Part shown: piece after piece, positions 41,460-50,754 of the stretch
Layout: each line of letters begins with the position of its first letter
How positions within the stretch are numbered: position 1 is the first letter of the stretch
Source of the DNA: a virus
Length of the DNA stretch: 55,764 nucleotides
IMG/VR virus record: IMGVR_UViG_3300047494_000274
Span: 1 to 55,764 of that record
Strand: one strand, 5' to 3'
Notes under the pieces: generated by a model
Databases searched by the model: none
What the model saw: the letters and a program-made list of their open reading frames with translations, nothing else
What the model was told of the DNA's origin: nothing
Translations under genes and position numbers: made by a program

Positions 41460-42446
41460 TTACATAACGTAGCCGCCGCTGCCGGGTTCGGCGACAGGTT
41501 CGGCAAACAGCCGAGGGACGACCACGGTCTTCGTCGTGCTCCAAAGCGGGAACGGCTCTCTCCCCGAGTCCCGAAACGATTGAATCAGCTCCCGCACTCG
41601 CCCTCGCCGACTCAGCAATTGCTCTATCAGCCGCTCGATCGCACCGCCGTCGCCACCGTACCACTCCGGGGGCACGACATCTGCGATCTCCCAGATCTTT
41701 TCCGGGGACATGCCCTCGATTCTGCTCAGCCAGGGTTCAAAGCTCTGCCAGCCGCTGACCCCGTCGTAGACCCGGTTGCTGCCGTAGACGCCGCGCAACG
41801 GCGAGTCGGCAAAGTTCCAGGAACCGGCGTTGAAGCAGAAACCGTGGTCGATAAAGGTCGCGGTGTAGCGCGGCTCCCTCGCTCCGCGAAAGAAGACCGC
41901 CTGGCGGCCATTGCAGTTGCAGGTCCACTTATCCAGGCACAGCATTCCGGCAAAGTCGGCCAGGTTTCGCACCTCTTCCAACTGCGGTTCGGGCAGGTAG
42001 TCCACCGTCTGCCCGATGATGAGCGGCGAGCTTCCTCGTCGCCTTCCGGCAGGCTGCAACTCCGCCTGCGCTCCAATGAATCGTGACCCGAACTGCAGGC
42101 CCGGCAGATACCGATCGCGCCGCGACCCGCCCACTTCGAAGAAGAGATCCGGCGTATTTTCCACCAGCCACGGGCTTACGTCGATCACGTCGCAATCCGG
42201 CACCGGCAGTCCTATGGCCGCAGCCAGCCGGGTCACGATCAGTTCGTTCGCCAGTACCCGGATATGCTGGGGGTTGTTCTGGAACTTCACCACCCACAAC
42301 TGGCGGTCCGCGCCGAGCATCAGCTGGCTCTGCGCCCCGCCCCGCATCTTCCGGATTGCCTGCACTGCCTCGACCGCCAAGCCTGCACCTCGCTCCAGAA
42401 GCATACTGCACAGCAGCCGGACCTCGGGAGAAGTGCCCCGCGCCAT
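41460..42446 (-). CDS. HipA-like kinase (HipA_2-type) embedded in a packaging operon
   Basis: The product is 328 aa, shorter than HipA (440 aa) and lacking its N-terminal subdomain. ATG 42446 shares one base with the terminase stop (TGATG). Kinase elements seen: WVVKF (Lys54, ATP contact), LDKWTCNCNGRQ (Asp172...Asn176, Asn178) and FIDHG (Asp200, metal ligand). The residue in line with the catalytic Asp of HipA (TDGHAKN) seems to be Asn178, which should be checked. HipA kinases phosphorylate aminoacyl-tRNA synthetases or other proteins and cause growth arrest. No HipB-like antitoxin is adjacent; the partner is DUF3037. Confidence 0.82.
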   Translation of the reverse strand: MARGTSPEVRLLCSMLLERGAGLAVEAVQAIRKMRGGAQSQLMLGADRQLWVVKFQNNPQHIRVLANELIVTRLAAAIGLPVPDCDVIDVSPWLVENTPDLFFEVGGSRRDRYLPGLQFGSRFIGAQAELQPAGRRRGSSPLIIGQTVDYLPEPQLEEVRNLADFAGMLCLDKWTCNCNGRQAVFFRGAREPRYTATFIDHGFCFNAGSWNFADSPLRGVYGSNRVYDGVSGWQSFEPWLSRIEGMSPEKIWEIADVVPPEWYGGDGGAIERLIEQLLSRRGRVRELIQSFRDSGREPFPLWSTTKTVVVPRLFAEPVAEPGSGGYVM

Positions 42447-44062
42447 CAGGTTCTCTCCGCTGCCGTCTGCTTCCCAGCTCGCACCTGAAGCTCCACCCGC
42501 ACCGACTGCGCCACTGCCATGGCCATGAAGCAGTCGTCGTGCGCCCCGTTGGCCGCGCCGGTTGCGCCGCCCGTGAATACGACAAAGCTCCGGCACTCCC
42601 CCAGCAGCCGCGCGCTAGCGAAGATCTCCGGCGACTGCGCCAGCAGCGCGCCCATCCGGCTCACCATTGCTGGCTTCGAGGCCTGCGTCGTCAACCATCC
42701 CGGCACGCCACCCTGGCGATAAAGATTGGTGCAATGCTCCACGGCATCCAGGTACGCGAGCACCGCCGCGCCATGGTTGTTGCGTTCCACCGCGATCAGG
42801 GAGTGGTTGTACTCCCGCGCCAGTTCAGCCGAGACGCGTGCCAGTTCCATTGCGCCCAGCCGCTCCACCAACTCGGCGCACTGCAGGCCGGATTCAAGAT
42901 CGATCACCTGCACCGCCGCGAAGTCCCCGTCCGGCCCTCCGCCTGCCGTGTCCACGCCGACCAGGTATTGCCTTCCCGGCAGCACCGACAGCCAGATCCT
43001 AAGCGCTCCGCCGCGTCGGGTTTCGGCTGCGTCCGTCACCTCCGCCAGACGTTCTTCGATCCGGTCGATGTCGAAGCAACACTCACCCGTGGCCCGGAAG
43101 CAGGTAGTGGCATCCTCGGCAAACTCCTGCGATCGCATTCTCTTATAGCCGGTCTCCAGATAGCGCCGATAGCCGATCTGCGCAGGGCTAAGGTTGTGCG
43201 CCGCAATCAACCGCAGCTCCTCCGCGGTCGGATCCGTCACCGGCACCGACACGTAGCTCGCCTCCATCCACCACGGAAAGAAGTGCCGCACCATCTGCGC
43301 GCTGCCCGCCGTCCATTCTCCCGGCTCGACCGCCTTCATCCACTCCTCGTGGAAGCATCCGTACGCTCCATTCGGCGTCGATTCCAGCACCAGCTCGCCT
43401 CCCGGCACCAGCGCTGCGCGCAGACCGGAGAGCGTCTCAGACGCATCGCCCGGCCACCGGCTCACCTCGCTGCAGTGCAGGTTGTGGATCGTCAATCCTC
43501 GGCCCGCGTTGCCGTCGGCCGCCGATGCCACCAGAAACTCACTGTCCAGCTCCGGGAACCGCATGGCACCGACATTCGCTACGCTGCGTCGAAGCGCGCC
43601 CTTTCGCAGCTCTACCGGGAGCCGCTCCCAGAAGCGCTGTACGATCCGGAAGATTCCCTCCGCCGCCTCCTTGGTCTGCGCGACCTGCACCGTCGTCACT
43701 CCCCGACCGGTGATGGTCTTCAGGAAGAACCGCCCTCCGATCCAGGTCGTCATCCCCATCTGCCGCGCCTTCAGCACGATGTTCGAGGCTCCACGATTGC
43801 GCTCGAACAAGCGCTGCGCGGCATTTGCCAGCAGCGGGCGATCCTGTCCATCACGGCCTCGCACCTTCAACAGCTCCGCGGCCAGCAGGGTCGTCGGGTT
43901 GTCCTCCGGGCTGTGCGCCCAGCAGCGATTCTTCCTGCCCGCACCTCTCGACCCCGGTGGCCTGCTTTGCGGACCTGCATCGCCTATCCGGTCGCTCAGC
44001 ATGGGCCCCATCTCGATCAGGCCCTCTACATCTCCAGAGATGCTCTTCGAGCGCCGTTTCAT
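42446..44062 (-). CDS. Terminase large subunit of element B
   Basis: The product is 538 aa from ATG 44062 (AAGGG upstream). Walker A-like LKARQMGMTT at 97-106, Walker B/Glu in LHCSEV (about 196-200), coupling motif near ELVLESTPNG, nuclease residues GVDTAGGGPDGD (Asp371, Asp378/380), AVERNNHG (Glu426) and a late HDD. It packages DNA into heads. It is unrelated at motif level to the gp28-like terminase of element A and lies after the fibre gene, far from the capsid genes, which is an unusual order. Confidence 0.9.
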   Translation of the reverse strand: MKRRSKSISGDVEGLIEMGPMLSDRIGDAGPQSRPPGSRGAGRKNRCWAHSPEDNPTTLLAAELLKVRGRDGQDRPLLANAAQRLFERNRGASNIVLKARQMGMTTWIGGRFFLKTITGRGVTTVQVAQTKEAAEGIFRIVQRFWERLPVELRKGALRRSVANVGAMRFPELDSEFLVASAADGNAGRGLTIHNLHCSEVSRWPGDASETLSGLRAALVPGGELVLESTPNGAYGCFHEEWMKAVEPGEWTAGSAQMVRHFFPWWMEASYVSVPVTDPTAEELRLIAAHNLSPAQIGYRRYLETGYKRMRSQEFAEDATTCFRATGECCFDIDRIEERLAEVTDAAETRRGGALRIWLSVLPGRQYLVGVDTAGGGPDGDFAAVQVIDLESGLQCAELVERLGAMELARVSAELAREYNHSLIAVERNNHGAAVLAYLDAVEHCTNLYRQGGVPGWLTTQASKPAMVSRMGALLAQSPEIFASARLLGECRSFVVFTGGATGAANGAHDDCFMAMAVAQSVRVELQVRAGKQTAAERT

Positions 44063-44108
44063 CGCTTGACCCTTCCCGTCCTTCGCGCACGGTGCGGGCT
44101 GGACCACG

Positions 44109-47100
44109 CTAGTTCAGTTGCTGCCAGTACTCGCCCGCTGCGCTCGCTGAGACCAGCGTCCCTTTGAAGTCTTTACAGGTGTTGTTCGGCACCGCGATTG
44201 AGACTGTGCCGGTCACATTGTTGAACGGCAGATCCGACGGGGCAGCGATGGTCAGCGTATTGCTTCCCGATGCGCTTGCATTGCAGCGTCGGATCACACG
44301 GTTCGTGTACCCGATCGCCGAGGGGAGCGTGTCCGTAATGTTGTTCGCCGCCGTGTTGAAGACCTTGCACCCGTCCGAAGCGACCGAGGTATACGTCGAC
44401 GCCGTGACCACGGTCGGATCGCAGTTCGCGATGGTCGACCCTGTCACCTGGTCGATGGCATGGCTGGCGATCGGCGCAATCACATTCTGCTGCCCCGTCA
44501 AGGTAAGGTGGGTCCCATCGCCCTGGTAGTAGGTGGTGTTCGAGTACGCACCATCCGCGCCGACCAGCGCGTTGCCGGCAAAGTCCGCCACCGCGTCGCA
44601 CTGCGTCAGCGCCTGCGCACGGATCAGCCCATTCAGCGTGTTCTTGTTCGCATCGTTCGAGCTGCCCCGCGAGATCATCGTCGCGGCAATCGTCTTGAAA
44701 CCGTAGGAGTGCATTAGGGCGCATTCGCCCAGGATCGAGTTCACCGCCGCCTGGGCCGTCAACCCATGCGTCGCCACATCGTTTGTGCCGTTCCAGATGA
44801 ACGACACGTTTGAATAGGCGTTTGGCGCATAGCTGTTTCGCTCGCGGCTGGGCAGCAGGCTCAGGTTCTGTCCGGCTGTAATGTTTCCGATGCCGTAGTT
44901 CGTGATGTTGTACGGGATGCGTGTCGAAAGAAAGTTCACGAACGGGGACACGCCTTCCCCATTGGTCAGCGAGTCTCCGGTGAATACCGCCTGCGGAGTC
45001 ACCGTCGGCAGCGGATTCGCCGTGAACTGCACACCGCGAGAGAGTGCAAGGTTCTTCGCATAACCGGTCGCAGCCGTCACGTCGTTCGCGCTCAACTGCG
45101 TCGACCAGAAGCTCGCCCGGTACACGCTGCCCTGCATGTAGGTGTCGTACCCGGTAGGAGCACCGCAGACATCGAAGACGCCGTTCGACTTGCCAAAGGA
45201 AGACTGCCCCGAGGTGCCGAGATTCACCGGCGAACCATCCAGATAGAACTGGTCGATGCTGGTTCCGGAGACGCCCAGGACCGCTATCGCCACATGCGTT
45301 CCCACATAGCTGCCATCGCTTCCCGTCTGCCCGGTGCCGTTGACGAAGATGCCCGGCTGGTAGCCGTAGTTCTGCGAGGAAGAATAGAACAGCAGCCCTG
45401 CCAGAGTCGGGTTTCCCCACAGCGTGTAGAAGTAGGGCGGCACGGGTGCATTCGCCCCCACCGGCGGCGGAATCGTATAGACCAGCATGATCGACTTCGC
45501 GTTCTGTGTTCCCGCCGTCGTGAAGTACTGCCCCGTCGTCGTGCTTCCCGCCACCGAGCAACTTATGCCCTGCGAGGTCCAGGTCGGATTCGCCGCGCCC
45601 CCGGGAAAGCTGCCTGTGTTGCCATTGCCGCTTGAATCGGCCGGTGCGGTGCCCGAGCCGTCCGTCAGCAAATAGTCCGCCAGCAGATTGCTCGACTGCG
45701 GCAGGAACGTCGCGATCAGCGGCTGGCATGTGCCGGATGCCGGACTCCATACGTTGCCGACCGTGGTGCAGCTTCCTTCGCTCCGGACCAGCGTGTTTAT
45801 GTCGCTCGCCGTCGCTGTACGCGGAACTCCGCTGCCGCTCGTCGTCGCAACCAGCCCCGTCGTCAGCCCGGAGAACGCGGTCGATGCGAGATACGCCGAA
45901 GCCGATGTCGTCGCCGCCGACCCAAATGCGACGCCGTTGGTCTTCGTGCAGGTCGCCGCCCCGGAAGCCGAGAGTGTGCAATCCCCCGACACCGTCTGCG
46001 GCGCGTACCCCGTCCCTCCAGCGTTGCCTACCAGCACCTGTCCCGCAGCGGGAGCCGTGGCCACACCCGTCCCGCCGCTGCTTGCAGCAATCGGCGTCGC
46101 GGCCGTCACCGTCGTAAAGCTACCGGCTGCGGGAGTCGTCCCACCGATCGCCGTACCATCGATGGTGCCCGAGGTGATCGCCGCGACCGAACTGCTGCCG
46201 CCTCCGCCCGTTCCCGATGGAACAGACCATGTGCCGTCCTCGCGCAGAAAGTGGGTCGTGCCCGCGGTGGCGCCAGGGTCCGGAACGATGCCCGCTACAT
46301 GGCTTGTGCCGCTTGGCCCAAACAGCGGCAGCCGAGCTGCGGCGATCGTTCCGCTGGCAATGCTGCTGCCGTTGATGGTGGCGTTCAATGTGGTTGCATT
46401 GACGGTGGTAGCATTCACCGTTCCTGCCGTGAACGCGCTCGGCGAGAAGCTGTACCCTGTGCCGCGCAGCCCCAGCGAGAAGGTACTCGTCGCCGGAGTC
46501 CATGCAAAGGTGTCCGTCCCCACCGAGCTTTGCAACTCAAAGAGGTTGTACGGGCTGTTCCACTTGCCGCAGCCGTGGCTATTGCAGTAGACGGTGAAGA
46601 CGCTCTGCTCGCCCGCCTCAAGCGACATCGTCCGCTTCCAGACACCGGTCGACTGGTACGCGAAGTCCGGCGCGGTGTGTGTCCCGCCGTTGCCAAGATA
46701 GTTCGCCGCCGGTGTTCCATTGTTCACCGACCATCCCTGCACCCCTGGGCCGGTATTGCCTTGGTAGGTAATGCCCGCGCGCGTGTAGGTCGTCGGCCTG
46801 GGCATGGTCTGCGTCACATAGGTGGTGTCGGCGGCGATCGCCTGCTGATAGAAGTGCGGCTCCTCGACCCCATCGCCCGAGGCCCACGCCACCGTGTTCG
46901 GCGCAAGTGTCATCTGCCCATCGACGGCCTTCGCCGTCTGGTCGAAGACACTCAGCACCTCCGCCATCGGATAGAGCGCAAAGCCGCCCGTCAGCATCGA
47001 TGCTGTCCCGCCCGTGCTTGTGCTGTTTGCGCCGGTCTGTGCGTAGGTGAAGCTGTTGCCTGCGGTCGAACTCACGTTGAAGCTGCCGTTGTAGCTGCTG

Positions 47101-49172
47101 TCCGCTGCGCCCGCGATCGTGAGCGTCAGCCCGTTCACATCGAAGGGCGCACTGCTCGTGGTCGTCACCGTCACCAGGTTGCCGCTGCGCGAGAGAGAAG
47201 CGATGGGCAGGTTCAAATTGATGTACGAAGAGGTCGACCCCATCTGCGCCACCACCGCCGATGTCGTCCCCGCATAGTAGAGCCCGGTCGCCGAGTAAGA
47301 TCCCACCACCGGAAACACCTGTCGTATGCCGCTGACCGTATCGACCGTTTGCTCCAGCCCATACCCGCACAGGCCGCCAACCGCTACCGAAGCCAGCGCA
47401 GCATGGGCCTTCTGCAGTGTCATCTGCAGATGCGTTCCGTCGATCACGGTGTAGTTCGCCATCTCATAGTTGCTCGGCAGAAATCCGTTCGGCTCGTCCG
47501 CCACGCACGCCACGCCGCTCGCGGATAGAGCGCTTGTGCTGGTCGCATATCCGCTCGGAGCGCCTGTCGTCGCAATCGAAAACGTAACCAATCCCGGCGC
47601 GGTATTGTTCGCCTGGGAAGGAATCGCCTGCGCGGTCGCCAGGAAGGTGCTCACCGGAAAGCTCGTCCCGGTAAAGGTCGCCGTCGCATGGGGTGTCCCG
47701 AATGCGCCGCCTGTCAGCGAGCCCGAACTGAGAACCTTCGCCGGGTTCGTGTCGATCAGGAAGCGGCCATCACCCTGCGTGCCAGCACCTGCGGTCGGGG
47801 TCACCGTCACGACCGTCGATCCCGTCGAGCATCCAGCCGCGCACGTCCCATCGAAGACATGCGTATCCTCCGCGATCTGAATATCCATCGGATGCGCGCC
47901 CTCGTCCGCCTCATCCCGAAAGCCGCCCGAAGCCGTGATGTACTCCGACCCAATCAGGCAGTCGCCCACGCCATAGCAGTTGATGCCATGCGGCTCCAGC
48001 ACATGCTGCCCCTGCGTGTTGTAGGTGCCGTTGACGGTCAGCGCGCTGTACCCGCTCTTGAAGTAAGGCACGGTTGTGTCGATCGACTGCGGAAACAGGT
48101 TCGACCCGCCTGTCAGCCCCTCATTCGAGACCGCAAGGCCGATCGAGGCCGGGCTGTTCGTCCCCGTCAACTGATGCAGCGCCGCGCCATTCCGCGTCGA
48201 GACCACATCCACCGCCTGCCCGCTCTCGATGCCCGGCCTGTCCAGATTCTCCGGGTTCAGATAGCTATCCCACCGCCCGCCCTTGCGCGTGTCTTCGACG
48301 TGCGTCTGGCTGTTCCACTGCGCGGGATGCACCGGCTCCGTCGTTGCATAGCTCTGGTCCGCCTTCACCTCGCATCCGCTGGCGCAATCCGTGCTGGCTG
48401 TCGCATTGGCGATACCGTTCGGTGATCCGAGCGTCGTGTACTGCGACGCGTACTCGACCCCATTCAGGAGATTAACGCTCAGGTCCGTGCCCGTCGGCTG
48501 CGTCACCACCTGGCTCGCCGAAGGCACCAGGGACACCTTCCCTCCGCTGCCTCCGCCCACCGCAGCCACGCTCGTATCCACATAGTGCTTGTCCGCGGCC
48601 TGGCTGCTCGACACTGGATCGGCCGGAAGCAGAAGCGGCCCCGTCATCGTATCGCCGCTCTTCATCACGTATGCCGAGCTGCCCGCCGTCCCATTCACGG
48701 CATTTGCAATCGCCGTATCGACATAGCTCTTCGTCACCGTGTGCAGCGCCACGCTCGCCGGCAGCACGGTGCTCTTGATCGACGCGATCGTTACCGGCGT
48801 CGTGCTCACCGGAACCACCCAGTACTCTCGGCTCACCGTGCCGTCATCCAGGTGATAGATCGCCGTGTAGTAGCTGCCCATCGGGTTCGAGCCCGCATTG
48901 GGCACCAGCGAAACCGACAGCGCGCCGCCCGTGCCAATGGTCACCGACGTATTGCCCGCCGGGACGGATAGCCCGCTCGCTGTTGTGAACTGCGGCCAGC
49001 TCACCAGCACTGTTCCCGTTGCCGTGGTTCCATCGCCTCTATAGACGACATCGGTAAGCTGCGTCGTCGCGATCGAACTCTGCGCCCAGATCTCCCGCAC
49101 CGGCGCAACCCCCACCCCCGCCATCAGCGAGAGCGCCACCAGCACCTCGATAAGCCTCTTCCATCTCAGCAT
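44109..49172 (-). CDS. Giant fibre with signal peptide, LamG-like and SGNH hydrolase domains
   Basis: The product is 1687 aa from ATG 49172 (AGGAG 6 nt upstream). It begins with a Sec signal peptide (LRWKRLIEVLVALSLMAGVG, cleavage near WAQ). Then: beta domain (about 35-145), phage-fibre repeats of the type ADKHYVDTSVA, long beta regions, LamG/concanavalin module (about 1164-1370) and an SGNH/GDSL hydrolase (about 1395-1640) with GDSLTNG, NYGIGN, GTND and DGTH (block V Asp and His). The hydrolase may deacetylate or de-esterify host surface polysaccharide. Signal peptide and fibre features together are unusual. Confidence 0.8.
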   Translation of the reverse strand: MLRWKRLIEVLVALSLMAGVGVAPVREIWAQSSIATTQLTDVVYRGDGTTATGTVLVSWPQFTTASGLSVPAGNTSVTIGTGGALSVSLVPNAGSNPMGSYYTAIYHLDDGTVSREYWVVPVSTTPVTIASIKSTVLPASVALHTVTKSYVDTAIANAVNGTAGSSAYVMKSGDTMTGPLLLPADPVSSSQAADKHYVDTSVAAVGGGSGGKVSLVPSASQVVTQPTGTDLSVNLLNGVEYASQYTTLGSPNGIANATASTDCASGCEVKADQSYATTEPVHPAQWNSQTHVEDTRKGGRWDSYLNPENLDRPGIESGQAVDVVSTRNGAALHQLTGTNSPASIGLAVSNEGLTGGSNLFPQSIDTTVPYFKSGYSALTVNGTYNTQGQHVLEPHGINCYGVGDCLIGSEYITASGGFRDEADEGAHPMDIQIAEDTHVFDGTCAAGCSTGSTVVTVTPTAGAGTQGDGRFLIDTNPAKVLSSGSLTGGAFGTPHATATFTGTSFPVSTFLATAQAIPSQANNTAPGLVTFSIATTGAPSGYATSTSALSASGVACVADEPNGFLPSNYEMANYTVIDGTHLQMTLQKAHAALASVAVGGLCGYGLEQTVDTVSGIRQVFPVVGSYSATGLYYAGTTSAVVAQMGSTSSYINLNLPIASLSRSGNLVTVTTTSSAPFDVNGLTLTIAGAADSSYNGSFNVSSTAGNSFTYAQTGANSTSTGGTASMLTGGFALYPMAEVLSVFDQTAKAVDGQMTLAPNTVAWASGDGVEEPHFYQQAIAADTTYVTQTMPRPTTYTRAGITYQGNTGPGVQGWSVNNGTPAANYLGNGGTHTAPDFAYQSTGVWKRTMSLEAGEQSVFTVYCNSHGCGKWNSPYNLFELQSSVGTDTFAWTPATSTFSLGLRGTGYSFSPSAFTAGTVNATTVNATTLNATINGSSIASGTIAAARLPLFGPSGTSHVAGIVPDPGATAGTTHFLREDGTWSVPSGTGGGGSSSVAAITSGTIDGTAIGGTTPAAGSFTTVTAATPIAASSGGTGVATAPAAGQVLVGNAGGTGYAPQTVSGDCTLSASGAATCTKTNGVAFGSAATTSASAYLASTAFSGLTTGLVATTSGSGVPRTATASDINTLVRSEGSCTTVGNVWSPASGTCQPLIATFLPQSSNLLADYLLTDGSGTAPADSSGNGNTGSFPGGAANPTWTSQGISCSVAGSTTTGQYFTTAGTQNAKSIMLVYTIPPPVGANAPVPPYFYTLWGNPTLAGLLFYSSSQNYGYQPGIFVNGTGQTGSDGSYVGTHVAIAVLGVSGTSIDQFYLDGSPVNLGTSGQSSFGKSNGVFDVCGAPTGYDTYMQGSVYRASFWSTQLSANDVTAATGYAKNLALSRGVQFTANPLPTVTPQAVFTGDSLTNGEGVSPFVNFLSTRIPYNITNYGIGNITAGQNLSLLPSRERNSYAPNAYSNVSFIWNGTNDVATHGLTAQAAVNSILGECALMHSYGFKTIAATMISRGSSNDANKNTLNGLIRAQALTQCDAVADFAGNALVGADGAYSNTTYYQGDGTHLTLTGQQNVIAPIASHAIDQVTGSTIANCDPTVVTASTYTSVASDGCKVFNTAANNITDTLPSAIGYTNRVIRRCNASASGSNTLTIAAPSDLPFNNVTGTVSIAVPNNTCKDFKGTLVSASAAGEYWQQLN

Positions 49173-49230
49173 CCCAATCTCCTCTTCTCCAAAACCTAAA
49201 GAACTCGTCATCGCAGACTCGCGACCTAAC

Positions 49231-50202
49231 TCAAACCACCCGCATAACTCCAGGCAGATAGCTCCTGAAACACACCACTGCAGCCCCATCGTTCGCGTCC
49301 ACGACGGGCAGCGCCCGAAACGCTCCCGCCAAGCGCATCCGCGTCAACGGTCCCGCCAGGGCGCTCGCCTGCTCAGTCGACCCCTGCATCGCCTGCAGCC
49401 GCGGATAGTGATAGATCACCCGGTCGCCCTGCTGCCCATCGCAGACAAACAGTCCCGACCACTCCTGGAAGAACCTTCCTCCCTCGCGGTCGCAGAATCC
49501 CGCCAGCCTGCTCACCTGCATCCCCGCCACGGGCGCACCCGCCAGCAGCGGAGCACCCAGCGTCAAGACGCCTGCCGCGATACCCACCACGCGGCCCACA
49601 TTCAGCGTCACGCGGCGGATGTAGTTCGCATCCCCGCCCACCGAAGCCGAAGAAGTTACATACGCCGCGCTCACTCCGCTGCCTACGTATCCCACCTGGC
49701 CCGCATAGTCCAGGTCGACCGCCACCAACTGTCCCACCGCAAACGCCGCCGCCACGCCCACATCGAGCGCGTTCGCGCTCGATGTCGCAATCGTGATCGG
49801 CGTGGCCGCCGCCGCCACTCCACCCGAGCCATTCGCCGCCGCGCCCGTCGCGGTCGCCAGCAGATTCATCTGCTCCGACCCTGCCGCTACAGCGAGCTGC
49901 AGCTTGCCCCAGCTCTCAAACTCGACCGACACCGTCGCCTCGACCTCCGTCCGCACCTGCGTCTGCACGATTGCCGGAGCGCCTGCCCGCAGCGCGCCGA
50001 CCTTGGTCTCCACCTTGCGCGAAAACCCCGAGACCCAGCCCAGGTCCAACCACGGCGCGGGCGGAGCATCGAGCGCAAACGCCCCCAGCTGCGCCGGATC
50101 GAAGATCGTCGGCACACCCGCTTCTCGCACCACCGGCGCAAAGTAAGCCCTCACGCGATCCACCAACGGGACCGTCGCCGCTACCAACCCCGCCGCGCTC
50201 AC
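49231..50202 (-). CDS. Tail-tube-like protein of element B
   Basis: The product is 323 aa from a GTG that overlaps the upstream stop (GTGA). The region WVSGFSRKVETKVGALRAG and VEATVSVEFESWGKLQLAV has the look of a tail tube protein N-terminal sandwich; the second half is Ala/Gly/Val-rich and beta. Order (capsid, connectors, this gene, fibre) supports a tube or tail-spike adaptor. No tape measure gene follows it. Confidence 0.55.
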   Translation of the reverse strand: MSAAGLVAATVPLVDRVRAYFAPVVREAGVPTIFDPAQLGAFALDAPPAPWLDLGWVSGFSRKVETKVGALRAGAPAIVQTQVRTEVEATVSVEFESWGKLQLAVAAGSEQMNLLATATGAAANGSGGVAAAATPITIATSSANALDVGVAAAFAVGQLVAVDLDYAGQVGYVGSGVSAAYVTSSASVGGDANYIRRVTLNVGRVVGIAAGVLTLGAPLLAGAPVAGMQVSRLAGFCDREGGRFFQEWSGLFVCDGQQGDRVIYHYPRLQAMQGSTEQASALAGPLTRMRLAGAFRALPVVDANDGAAVVCFRSYLPGVMRVV

Positions 50203-50708
50203 AGCTCACCCGCTTCCTGGTAGCTGAAGACCTGCACTGTCGCCACCCGCTGTATCCGTTCTCCCGTTGCGCTGGCCGGGTGAAACACCGCCTCGCTCCA
50301 GAAGATATTCGTCGCCATCGGCACCGCCGCCGCGCCTGTCCCCGCCACGCCGCTGTAGCTCTGCTTGAGCGCCGAACGCGGCTCCGCATTCACCGCCGAG
50401 GCCAGCTCCGCATCCATCCCGGAGAGCAGCCGTCCGCGATCCATCCCTCCGTTGGCCGCAGTCCCATCGGTCGCGTACCGCACCTCGCACTCCATCGCGA
50501 CCAGCGGCAGTGGTCCTGCCGCATCCACGCTCAGCGAAGTCCACCGCAGGCTGAACGCATCCGGCTGCTGAAACGCGGACGCCAGCTCATTCTCCTCGAC
50601 CAGCACACCCGGCCGCGTTATCCCTCGCACCACGATCGTTCGCGCCGGATTGATCGCCGCCAGCCGCGTCCGAAGCGTGATGTAGAACGTGTCGCGCGCG
50701 TCTTCCAT
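50199..50708 (-). CDS. Tail terminator/connector-like protein
   Basis: The product is 169 aa, mixed alpha/beta with no Cys. ATG at 50708 has GAGGG upstream. It sits between a connector-like gene and the tube-like gene, the usual site of a tail terminator. Not recognised by sequence. Confidence 0.5.
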   Translation of the reverse strand: MEDARDTFYITLRTRLAAINPARTIVVRGITRPGVLVEENELASAFQQPDAFSLRWTSLSVDAAGPLPLVAMECEVRYATDGTAANGGMDRGRLLSGMDAELASAVNAEPRSALKQSYSGVAGTGAAAVPMATNIFWSEAVFHPASATGERIQRVATVQVFSYQEAGEL

Positions 50709-50754
50709 AACAATCCCTCTCCATCCAAACTTTGGCTATAAATCCCAGCCCGCC

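Noticed and set aside
41460-42596. Longer start for the HipA-like kinase at 42596
   Set aside because: The extra 50 codons overlap the terminase frame and are Gly/Arg/Ala-rich without order; the TGATG start at 42446 is far better.
42083-44167. 694-codon plus-strand frame across terminase and kinase
   Set aside because: Low-complexity Arg/Pro/Ser composition and no ribosome site; opposite a well-supported terminase.
44173-45981. 602-codon minus-strand frame inside the fibre gene
   Set aside because: It overlaps the same strand in another frame within the LamG and SGNH domains, whose motifs belong to the main frame.
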